In this document: positions 45,098 through 54,929 of the stretch, in pieces | Layout: every line of letters starts with the position of its first letter | How positions within the stretch are numbered: the stretch's first letter is position 1 | Assembly (NCBI GenBank): GCA_037042915.1 | Contig: CM073196.1 | Span: forward strand, 1,116,001-1,180,000 | Source of the DNA: Auricularia sp. M13 | Taxonomy: Eukaryota > Basidiomycota > Agaricomycetes > Auriculariales > Auriculariaceae | Length of the DNA: 64,000 bases | Reading direction: 5' to 3' | The notes under the pieces: model-generated | What the model saw: only the letters and a program-made list of their open reading frames with translations | Told to the model about the DNA's origin: nothing | Databases searched by the model: none | Translations under genes and position numbers: made by a program

Positions 45098-45674
45098 TGG
45101 CACGCCAACTCGCACTCCCAAGGCAGCGTTGGCGCGCCATCTCCCAAGTCCTGTCGCAGAGATGGCGTGCCATCTCTCACTTCCACATCAGCGGTGACAC
45201 ACCAACTCGCGCTCCCGGAGTAGTGTTGGCGCGCCAACACTCTGTCCTGCATCATTGTTGGCGCGCCATCTCCCAGCTTCGCTCGCCGAGATGGCGTGCC
45301 AACTCTAACTTCCGCATCACCGCTGGCGCGCCAACGCGCTCTCCCGCATTTGTCTTGGCGCGCCATCCCTCTGTTCCGCATCACTGTTGGCGCGCCATCT
45401 GCGAAGTCCGGTCGCAGAGATGGTGCGCCAACTCTCTGTCCCGCATCAGTCTTGGCACGCCAACTCGCGCTCCCGCAGCAATGTTGGCGCGCCAACCCTC
45501 TGTCCCGCATCAGCGCTGGCACGCCAACTCGCGCTCCCACAGGAGTGTTGGCGCGCCAACTGTCTGTCCCACATCATTGCTGGCACGCCACCCTTCGCGT
45601 CTTCGTGCACCATCTCTCACACCTCGCAGAGATGGCGCGCCAACGCTGCTGGTCACCATCAATGTGGCGTGCCA
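45098..45674. repeat. 32-bp-period array of TGGCRYGCCA palindromes
   Basis: Sites begin at 45098, 45130, 45163, 45194 (degenerate), 45227, 45259, 45292, 45324, 45356, 45388, 45421, 45453, 45485, 45517, 45549, 45581, then 45633 and 45665. Steps are 31-33 bp, mostly exactly 32, with one break of 52. The 22-bp spacers fall into three types: ACTCGCGCTCCCGCAG-like (I), ACTCTCTGTCCCGCATCA-like (II) and TCTCCCAAGTCC-GTCGCAGAGA-like (III). Their order I-II-III-II repeats every 129-130 bp. The array lies between the divergent starts at 45018 (minus) and 45758 (plus). Confidence 0.92.
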
Positions 45675-45705
45675 TCTCTCGTCGCCCCCAGGATTATCCC
45701 TGCCT

Positions 45706-45712
45706 TATATAA
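45706..45712 (+). promoter_or_regulatory. TATA box right of the palindrome array
   Basis: TATATAA stands 32 bp after the last palindrome of the array and 46 bp before the ATG at 45758, so the array appears to end where a core promoter begins. Confidence 0.5.
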
Positions 45713-45757
45713 CTATCTCTTCAACCGCCTGATCGACAGCCGCATTGCCCCAGACCC

Positions 45758-46018
45758 ATGTCGTCTTCTTCCCAACCAAGGTCTACTTGCTCACTCGACC
45801 TCTGCACTTCGACGCAGCACATTGAAGCTGCATTCGCGTCCCTCCGCACATACTCGCGCACACCAACGGCCGTCTCTCGCAACGCAGGCTTTGTCTGCTC
45901 TACCTCGGTCTTGCAAGACGCTCATTTCGACCAGGGCAATATGTCGTACGTGTTGCAGAGCCGTCACGGATGCCCTCTCTCACTCAGTTGCAATGACAGG
46001 CCCATTGGTCGTCCATGA
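45758..46018 (+). CDS. possible small protein of 86 residues
   Basis: This open frame begins 46 bp downstream of a TATA box and reads MSSSSQPRSTCSLDLCTSTQ, SLRTYSRTPTAVSRNAGFVC, ending LSCNDRPIGRP. It is Ser/Thr- and Cys-containing without a signal peptide or known domain. It is kept only because of its promoter position; it could equally be the first exon of a longer transcript or non-coding. Confidence 0.3.
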   Translation: MSSSSQPRSTCSLDLCTSTQHIEAAFASLRTYSRTPTAVSRNAGFVCSTSVLQDAHFDQGNMSYVLQSRHGCPLSLSCNDRPIGRP

Positions 46019-46198
46019 GGCCAGAGCGCGGGGTCTTGCGCACTTATCTTGTAGCGTGTGATATCTGTTCGCGTCCCAATCAAGTCGTTGCCATTGTCTA
46101 TATAAATCATTATCACTGCCTCAGGGCGTCAAACGCAAAGGTGTATTAATGTCGCTCGGGCGCACACGAAGATAAAACATAAATAAAGCATATCTCGA

Positions 46199-49100
46199 TT
46201 ACCAGCCACCATACCCTGGGTTTTGTTCCTGCCACGAGTACATAGTACCATCCGCGACGCCTTCCATGTCGGCCTGATGAGATGTCGCCACGAACATGGC
46301 ATGCGCGCCCGGTTCTTGCTGCGTCTGCTGCGTGGCCAACAGAGGCTCCGCAAACGCCGTGTCGTTCTCCTCCTTAGCAACCGACATACTGCTGCTCGAA
46401 GCGCCGAATGTTGAGGCTGCGTGCTCGGCGGGGCGATGCCAGCTAGTCGGCACATAACCAAGCGCGATGAGCCGCTGCAAGTCCTCTATCGTCATTGGCT
46501 GGCCCGCCTGCACCTCCTGCTGTATCTGGGGCTGCGCGTGATGCTCCGGTGGCGGCGGCTGCGCGGGCGGCGGGCGCTGCAATTGACGTGCCGTCTGCCC
46601 TGTAGCGGCGTTCGACAGCGCCGCCGCGTTGTTAGCTCCTCCAGCGTGGAGGACCTGACGCTGGGCCGTGTGACTGGATCGAGACGTGACGCCGTGCGTG
46701 CCGCCTAACGCATTGGCCAAGCTGCTGGATGATGCGGGCGACGGCTGGCGATATGCGGCCGAGGGGATGTGCTGCGCGACGCCGAGCATGTTGCCCGATG
46801 GGGACTCAGCGCGACTTGTCCCTGCATTCAAAGGCGGTGCCAGAGGAATGGACAGCGATCCGGATAGGCTGTTGCTGGGAGTGCTGGTCAGGTGGTGATT
46901 TGAGGCGACGCCGGACTGGGCTGGCAGAGGAACATGCTGTGGAGGCGCCAGCGAAGACGCCGCGAAATCAGCATGAATTCTGTCCTCGTGGCGCCGCTGG
47001 ATGTACGCGTCGCCCATGGGCTGCTGGTCGAAGCCGTTCCGTAATACGTTAGACTGGGACGGCGGCGGCGGAGGCGGCGGCGGCGGCGGCGTGGGGTTGG
47101 CGCCAGCATCGTCGTAGTTGCGAAGGGCAGCGTCCGTGTGCAGCACGCGGACGTTTGCGCCGACCAGATGGCCGTCAGAGCTTGAGGCATCGTGGTGCGC
47201 GGTGTTGTTGTCCATCAGGAACCGCGCCTGGCCCGCGCCGTCCACGGAGTACGGCGCGTACGCGCTGTACGCGCCGTCATCGTACTCTGTCGCGCCGTCA
47301 TGCGCTACGTCGTGCACTATCGTCTGCTCGCCGGCGTCCTGCGGCTCGTAGTCGGCGGCGGGTCCATGCTGGGCGAAATGCTGAGGCGCGCCACCATCTA
47401 CTTCGCGAGGCGGCGACAGTCGCTGCACAGCGTGGACCAGCTCGTGTTGCTGCTGTTGCCCGCCCTGCACTCCGTGCATTGCCGCAGCCGGCGTCAACTG
47501 CATGTCCTGCATGTCCTGCGACACTGTGATCGTCCCCGGCCGAGTATGGTGCGAGTTGAGCGCGCGCGACACGGAGCCGTTATCAGGCGCGCTGCTGTCG
47601 GGGCACCCCGCAACGACCGGTCCCTGATTCGTTCCGTCAGTCAAGCGCCACACGTAGCATCTAGGACACTCACTTCCACCTTCATGGGCTCGTCTCTATG
47701 TGGCACCATGGATACCAGACCGCCTTGGGGTGGATCCTTCGACGACGCGCGTTAGAATATGTCAATGCGTGCGTAATGCTGCGTACCTCGTCCTCAGACT
47801 CAACGATCACGCCGCCACCGACAGCGTTCATGTCATCACCTCCCTCCGAAGGTGTCGCGCGTGCGGACTTCGCACGCTCCTGCTTGCGCGAGGCGGCAGC
47901 CGGCTTGCGCGAGCCCGATTCGATCTTCGCCTTGGTTTCGTCCTCGCTGACGTCGGAGAAGCCTTCGACCTTCCTGTGCGCCGGCTTGATCATATCCCGG
48001 GGCAACTTGCTCCTGCCGTGTTGGTTCGTGCGCTTTGCGAGGTCACCAACACGCAGGACGACGACGCCGCGGTTTGTCGTTACGACCGGCGTCTGGTACC
48101 ATTCGTCCCAGTTGTTGCCCATACGCGCAAGCTCCTCTGCGCCGCCGTCAGCGGACCGAAATCGGTATCGATGGAATACACATACCGTCTTTCAGACTCT
48201 GCACCTGCAGAACCGTCGACCTGTCGAACTGGCTGATCGGTACTGCCTTGGAGTCCCTAGCGTTCGGGTTTCGGCCAGGAACCGGTGCTGACCACATATC
48301 GACGTCTTCCTCGTCCTCGAGCGAATCCGTGTACAGGCGGTGCGACTGGAATATAGCGCGTACGAGCCTCGCCATCTCCGCGGTATGCCAGCGGCCGCGC
48401 GCTTCGCTCGGAAGCGCAAGGCCGTCCGGCCAATTGACGATGCATTTCCTCTGCTTCAGCACCATGATCTCGAACTCGGTCCATTGGACCTCGGTCAAGG
48501 CCTGGTTCTGACCACCGACGCAGTCTGTAAACGGTTCGCATGAGCCACGCGTCCAGTTGAGTCCAGCGCGCGTACATACCCTGCCAGTAAAGAAACGCGT
48601 CCTTGAGTATGCCGCGGCGCGCGGTAGGGTTCTTCACATTCTTATATTTATCAAATGCGGCGCGGCTCCAATCTTTCTTGTCGGCCTCGTTCATGAGGTG
48701 AACGCTGCGCCCCTGTCAGCCAGGTAAATCCGCATGCGCCTGCAACTCACTTGAACAAGCTCGCGAAGTCGCCTGTGAGGTTTCGTATACTGAGCTTCAT
48801 CGTGCGCATGAACGTGCGCGCCATTTCCGTGTTCGAGAAGCATCCATTCATCGCGCAGCCTGCTGCGTCGCCGGTGTTAACGCAGACCATGAAACCGAAC
48901 ACGGCAATCTTGTAATTCGTGAAGTACGGCCGGGTCTAGCAAAGAGGAAGAGTCAGTTATATGCGTGCATTGAGGTAAGCTAACTAATCACCATGCCCTC
49001 GATTTCGTGCCCGAGTCGCGCCATGACTTTGAAAGTCTCGCCGGCCTCCAGAACGTCCTTCGCGACTTCCTCCTGAAACTTCTCCGCCCAGTCCAACAGA

Positions 49101-51178
49101 AACTCCCGTTGCTTACGCTTTCCCTCCTTGTCCTTGCTGCTATACTCCTCGTCATACGCGCGCGACCGGCGCTCGCGATACTGATCGAGCGTCTCGCCTA
49201 CATGAACGTCAACAGGCTGCCAATAGTGAGGCGACGCGACGCGAACGTACCTCCGTCGATGTCGCGCTTGTTAATGTAGCTCCAATACTCCTGAAATAAA
49301 TTCCACGTTGACCGGTCGCGCTGGAGCTTCAACTTGATGCGCGTGCGTTCCCAGAGGTACTTCGGGGACTTGCCCGTCGCGGCCGCGAAGTCCATAATGA
49401 ACTTCTCGAACTCGGCGACCTTGGCGTTCAACGTCTCCGTCTCCTCCGCTGTCAGAGGACCCGGTTTCGTCTCTTTCGTAATGCGCTCGAGCTCCTCGAT
49501 GTCGTCGTCGTCGTCGTCGGTCGCGTCCTCGGGCGCTGGCGTGACCGGCTTCTTCGTGCTTCGTGCCCGTCCTTTCTTATTCGCCCGCGGTGCGGTAGGA
49601 GCGTCGGGCTCGCTGTCGCTGACCTCCTCGACCTTGGCCTTGCGCGACGCCTTCGGCTTTGCCTTGCGTTTCGGCGGCAATGCACGTTCGTCGTCGGCTA
49701 CGGAGTCGTCGTCGCTCGCGTCCTCGACGGTGGCTTTGAGAGACTTCGCTGGCGCCGTCGATATCGGAGTCTCGAGACGCGCCGCGGTCGCCGCCACAGG
49801 CAGCGAGCTGGGGCTGACGGCCTGTTGACCGCCGTGGGCGAGCGGCGCCGCGAAGTGCGCGGCGCCACCACCGGCGAGGGCAGCGGCGGCCGTCGCGGAG
49901 AGCGGCGGGTTTGGCCCGCCCGCGAGCGTGGCCGCATGAGACACGGCGAGCGCCGCGCCGTCCGTCAGAGTCACCGACGGCTGCGCAGCGGCTGCCACGC
50001 TCGTGAGCGCACGCGCCTGGGGGACCGACGGCGGCACGGCGTCCGCGGGCGTCACGTTGATGGCGGGCACGGGCGTGACGGGGTGCGGCGCGACGAGGTG
50101 CGGCGCGACGGGGTGCGGGTTGGGCGGAGGAGGCTCGCGCTGCGCAGTGGTCGTGGCCGCGGGTTGCTCAACAGGGGCGTTGAGCGGCTGCTGAGCGAGG
50201 GTGGTGGGCGCGCTCGAGGACGGTCCAGACGCAGTGATGACGCCTGTATGGTGAACCTTCGGCGCGGGCATTGCGGGCACGACCTGGTCAGGCGACGAGT
50301 ACCAGACAGTACCCGCAGGCACGAAGCCCGGCGCCCCCATTGCGCGCGGCGGCGCATGCTGCTGCGCGGCGGCCGAGCTCGCGCCGCCAGCGTCCGCCGC
50401 GCCGCTCCCAGCGGCGCTGCCTGTCAGGACCGTGAGTTGGCGTAAATCCTCGCAACGATTGACATACCGTCAGCGCCATGTTCCGCAGAAGCTGGACCGG
50501 GAGCGGCTGCCTCTGAGTCGCTTGCCATGCTGTCATCTGAGAGACGGTAAGTAATTAGACTATGACTCGAAAAAGCAGCGTATAACTGACCATTTTCGTG
50601 ATCGCCGGCGAGCATAACGTTCACGGAAGCCGCGGCTTGGCCACCGCCACGACCGCCGCGTCCACCGCGACCGCCTCGCGCGCGAGGTGGTCCAGGACGC
50701 GCGCGCGCCGCTGGCTTTCCGCGCGTACGTTTGGCCTGTGGGCCTGTGTCCTATTTGTGTAATGAGTAATGAGCGCGAGCCGCAGGCGTTGAGATAAGTA
50801 CTCACCGTGCTGTCGCCGTCCGCATTTTTCTTCCTCTTTCCACCCGCTGCCTTCTGCTTCTGCGGACGATCAGTGTCTTGGTAGCATGAAATGAGTGAAT
50901 TTACTCACGAGCGCATCGCCGTTATCACTCGCGGCATCGCCGGAAAATGACGCAATGGGTGGGCCTGGGGTGCCGGCGGGAATGACCAAGCTGTTGGAAG
51001 GAGCGCTGCTCCCAGAGGCAGCCGCGCCGCCTTGACCGCTGCCGTCGGTGGTGCCGGCGAGAGCGGCTGTGTCGACGACAGCCGCGGCAACAGCACTCTG
51101 CGTCGACCCTGGTTGCTGCTGGGGATCGGGAGTAGGCTGGGGCTGGGCTTTGGCCTGCTTGCGAGTCGTGGCCACCAT
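46199..51178 (-). CDS. long disordered RGG/HMG-like nuclear protein
   Basis: This multi-exon gene starts MVATTRKQAKAQPQPTPDPQ at 51178. In order: an RGG box (RARGGRGGRGGRGGGQ), Ala/Pro-rich disorder, acidic and Lys-rich patches (LPPKRKAKPKASRKAKVEEV, DDDDDDIEELERITKETKP), then a folded part: TGKSPKYLWERTRIKLKLQR, RSTWNLFQEYWSYINKR (HMG-box-like), DQYRERRSRAYDEEYSSKDK, RPYFTNYKIAVFGFMVCVNT, RTFMRTMKLSIRNLTGDFAS, TEFEIMVLKQRKCIVNWPDG and VSEDETKAKIESGSRK. The last 480 residues are Gln/Pro/His-rich with a run of ten Pro, ending SWQEQNPGYGGW. The HMG-like segment plus the NWP motif recalls a common Agaricomycete family of unknown role. I infer a DNA- or RNA-binding nuclear protein. That the 3' half belongs to the same gene is likely, not proven. 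Confidence 0.55.
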
Positions 51179-51209
51179 GTGTTGTGCGAGCGGGAGGGGA
51201 TTTACTTGG

Positions 51210-51683
51210 TGGTGCGCCAACATCAGGCAGCGGCGTATTTATGGCAGACCAACGCCCGCGCAGATTTGAGGGCGCGTCCAGGTGGCGTGCCATCCGCTGC
51301 GCGTCCTAATGAGATGGCGCGCCACGGCCGTTGCGCCAGGGCGGGTGCCGGCATGGTCGGGGTGAAAACGCGTTCGGGATTCCCCGCATCAACTCTCTAA
51401 TCACACCCTCATCATGGGCGCCGCATCCTCGGGCATGCGATTGCCTCGATAAACAGAAGCACCCATATGCATATCTGATCTAGCCGAGCGCGATGGCATG
51501 CCATCGCTCCACAGTCCTTACCGTGTCCTGGTCGCTGCTGCCGCCGCTCCGGGCCTCCTGCTGCTCTGAATTTTGTTCGCCGCTCTCTCCAGACTCTGGT
51601 TGTCTCACGACGGCGCTCTGCATGCTTAAAATCGCGCAGCAATGGCTCTTTATCGCTTATACTGCTCGGGCGATGGCGCGCCA
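51210..51683. repeat. TGGCRYGCCA palindromes in a divergent promoter
   Basis: Sites are at 51210 (TGGTGCGCCA), 51242 (degenerate), 51283, 51315, 51494 and 51674. Two steps are exactly 32 bp (51210 to 51242, 51283 to 51315). They fill the 708 bp between the divergent starts at 51178 and 51887. A minus-strand ATAAATAC near 51235-51242 may be the TATA of the left gene. Confidence 0.75.
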
Positions 51684-51886
51684 TCTCCCCGCCTCCCGCG
51701 CACATGACGACTTTCCATCAGTTTTCCGGTGGTGGTGTGCAATCTCGCATCTGGGCCACCTTCTCAGCAAATTTCCATGGGGTTCTCCGTGTGCCTGCCA
51801 CGTTACCGCGAGCGTGCCCACCGGGCGCGGTCTTCTGTCTTTGTCACTTAAACCCCCAGACTCGGACTGCCATCGAACTCCTCGCC

Positions 51887-53211
51887 ATGGCTGCTCCCGC
51901 ACCGAACGGAAAGTACGTGGCATCTTTGCCTCGCTGTATGCTGTCTGACGTCCTGTGTTTAGCGAGTCAGACACCGCGAACGCGCGCGATACCCAGTACG
52001 CCATTCACGTCGCATGCGCGTCGTGCACTAACGTTTCCATCCTTAGGCAGGAGGGGGCGACCTCACCGCCCGCTTCAGAGTCGGCCTGGGTGCCTTGGCC
52101 GACGGTCGATCCCAATCAAATCGCCTCGGGCTGGGGCGAGCACGAGGCGCTCGTCCGTCCGCCGAGCCCATTCGTTGGCGACTGGTCCCGCAACGCGATC
52201 GACGAGGAGAACGACCGCACAGACCTCGCGAAGATGTACGACAATCTCGTCGTAGAGGTGGAGCGCCTTCGCGCGCGCGTGGCGGCAGGCGATGACACTT
52301 CGTCCGATGGGTCGGGCAGCCTCGTCTCCAGCGACAGCCTTTCGAAGGAGATGCTCGGCGCGCAGAGCTACATGGAGTACATCCTTCGCCTGAAGGCCTG
52401 CACCGTCGAGGATTGCTCCAGGCTGCATCCTTGCAGCGGCTGTCAGCGATGGGACGGCTCGTTCATGCCGTCGGGGTTTTGGCACTTCCTCGGCGACGAC
52501 AGGATCGAGCGTCATCTCGCTCAATATCTTCGAGTTCGTGACCGTCTTCCTCCCTACCGCAACTCCCTTCCGGACCACTGGGACCCCCCTGTCCTGCGTT
52601 TCGGTCCACCCGCTGCCGCCGTCAGCTCGCAGCCCGTCCCTCCCGTTGCACCGGATTCACCGCCTGCGCCCCCGTCAGCACCCTCCGGCGGCGACTCGCA
52701 GCTTGTCGGGCCCGCGCCGACCACGCAGGATTCGTCGGCGATGCCGACCTCGCTTAACGACGCCGACGTCCGCGCGAACGTCGCGACTTGGCGCGACATT
52801 ACGGCCCGCGTCATGCATGACGGCGATCTCGTCGGCCAGTGGCCTGACGAGCCGATCCCCTCGGGCAACGTCCCCGCCGCGGGCGGCCCCCTCCCTCCCG
52901 CGACTACGCCGCGCCCGGAGTACTCCCCCGCTTTGTCTCCTGACCAGACGGCGAGGATCCACGCCGTCATCAGCGTCTTCAACCAGGAGATGGAGGATTA
53001 CGCGCGCGGGTTCTACACGGCGCCGAACGCGAGCGTTTTGTTCGCGACCGCCGGCCTCACCCTCCGCCGCCCCAATGGCATCGTCGTCAACGGCAACAAC
53101 GCGGCCGGCGATTCCTCCGGGGATGACGAGGACTTGCCAGAGCTCGCAGACGTGACGGACTCGTCGCCGGAGCCTTCGGAACGCGGTGACGATCCTGCTG
53201 GGTCGGCGTGA
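51887..53211 (+). CDS. Cys-cluster protein with Pro-rich linker, unknown family
   Basis: The ATG at 51887 gives MAAPAPNG, joined by an intron at about 51913-51961 to NESDTANARDT and by a second at about 51996-52047 to QQEGATSPPASESAWVPWP. Then comes a helical segment, AKMYDNLVVEVERLRARVAA, a Ser-rich hinge and the compact module MEYILRLKACTVEDC with RLHPCSGCQRWDGSFM, FWHFLGDDRIERHLAQYLRV. The spacing C-x4-C-x5-C-x2-C suggests a zinc site. A long Pro/Ala linker, the segment ARIHAVISVFNQEMEDYARG and an acidic C terminus follow. I do not know the family. It is divergent from the RGG/HMG-like gene and shares its palindrome-bearing promoter. Confidence 0.6.
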
Positions 53212-53325
53212 GGCACGGTAAGTTTTGTCAGATTCTCTATAATTGTCTCAATATTCATTCGCGCGAGCAGGTTCGTGGAATGGCATAGAATAGGCTGTTA
53301 CATTGTCAAGTATATGTATGAGCTG

Positions 53326-54045
53326 CTACACAGACTGCCAGAATAGACTGCCCTCCTCGTACGACGCGTGCAACACATTGTCGCCGCTCTCAAACATCAT
53401 GAGCAACTCTGTAAGACCGGTTGCGATTTGTGTAGCGCGATGGGCAACCTTGGACAAGGCCGATTGGTTACGACGCTCGTTTCTGTACCACGCCTCACGC
53501 GAACCGTTTTCCGCTTCGTCCTGCACCTTATCGACAACGTATTTCTTGTTGCGAATGAGATTGACGATGGGTTTGGAGGCTCTGTGAGTCCCTTGCGCCG
53601 CGATGAGTCGCGTAGTCAGGTCGTCCCAGAGGTCTCGCTCGGGTATGCCACCGAGCCAGGTCTCGAGGTCACTCTGCAACGATTTTGCAAAGGCCTTAAG
53701 GTCTGGGACATCTGATACTTTATAGTGAATGCCCATGAGCTAAATAAATATGTAAATGATCGCGAGAAAGAGAGAGAAATGAACGCACGGCGCTGGTGGC
53801 TGGGAGAATCGGTTGCGGCGAGCGCTCCCTGGTCTTTGCAGCGCGAGCCTGGCGAGCAGCCTGCTTGTTTTCATGATAGATCTTGAGCGAGCGTGCGCAC
53901 TCCCGTTCCTTGTTGCTGGAACAATGTTAATAACAGTGCAGAGAGCGTACGAGAGGCGAACACACCGCTGGTAGTAGTCACGGCGCGATTTCCTTTTAGC
54001 CTCGTCTCGCTCTGCTTCTGTCTTGTACTTTGCGGGGCGTCCCAT
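53326..54045 (-). CDS. basic AT-hook-like protein, unknown family
   Basis: The start at 54045 reads MGRPAKYKTEAERDEAKRKS then RRDYYQR, a basic AT-hook-like N terminus also seen in other Agaricomycete proteins near transposons. An intron leads to NKERECARSLKIYHENKQAA with RQARAAKTRERSPQP, and a second intron to LMGIHYKVSDVPDLKAFAKS, LETWLGGIPERDLWDDLTTR, PIVNLIRNKKYVVDKVQDEA and a C-terminal ATGLTELLMMFESGDNVLHA. The basic half may bind DNA; the C-terminal half looks alpha-helical. A half-palindrome, GATGGCGCGCG, lies 28 bp upstream of the ATG. It is convergent with the Cys-cluster gene. Confidence 0.55.
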
Positions 54046-54929
54046 ATTGAGGCGTACCAAAACGCGGTAACGATGGCGCGCGAAAGGACGCTACAAGAAA
54101 TATGCGCAACGAATGTGAGAGGTGAGAGGCAAGTTGCGACTGCCGCTCAATCCCGGTTTCGCGGCGTTTGTGGCAGAGAAACAAGAAAACAGACTTTAAT
54201 TCTGTGCAAGGAACTGGTTGAAGTGAGGCCTGGGCTGGTACCATAGAGGTGCTCGTTTAACAGCATTTGGATGTCGTTTGGAGAATTTAGAGACTCTCAC
54301 GGTCGCAAACGACGGGATCGTATCACTTATGGATAGAAACGCCAGTGACACCGCCGTACGTCACGACCCCTGCCAACGAGACATGAGGTTGTGGTCTCAA
54401 TCCAAGGACATGGCACGGTCTTGGATAGCTTCCAGTAGACGATACCATAGTTTTCATATAGTATTATTGAGAGTTCACGTTGCTCTGCGGTAATCGGTGA
54501 CTTATGGACCAAAACCTGATATCCTGGAATGTGCTGAGAAGGTGCTAGAACCAGAGAAATTAAAACTTAAAGACATATAGAGAGCTATTCAAAAGAATCG
54601 ACATACTTTTAACCATTGAGACGAGGGCACCAGATGAGTAGAGACGTGGTGCGCGAAGGATCGTGCTCTCTCAGGGTGTGGGACGTCTAACCGTGACTAT
54701 GTGTTAGTCTATCTGAGGGAATTAAAGCATTAACTTTAATATGTGCCCTGTGAGCACTCAAATCAGAGGTTAACGCATTGTTATGGGCATTCCTACGCGT
54801 CGGCGCGCCTACGATAGCGGCGAGACGCGCATTAAAACTCCGCCATCGGCTCTTGGCTTCGTACTTCTCGCGTCAATACGCACGCGCCGGGTGCTCTCGA
54901 ACTTCTGTTCTACTTCGCGCTGGCTTTCC
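54046..54929. other. region between basic protein gene and KDZ transposase
   Basis: There are about 700 bp of AT-richer DNA with no gene, then an open frame from 54783 that may be the start of the KDZ coding region. I looked for KDZ terminal inverted repeats here and did not find a convincing pair with the right side. Confidence 0.4.

Noticed and set aside
45098-45674. CRISPR array
   Set aside because: Regular repeats with equal spacers, but the repeat is only 10 bp, the spacers are themselves repeated in three types, and the host is a fungus.
46199-51178. TET/JBP dioxygenase, known to travel with KDZ elements in mushrooms
   Set aside because: I looked for the HxD...H iron site and the surrounding fold in all accessory genes and did not find it.
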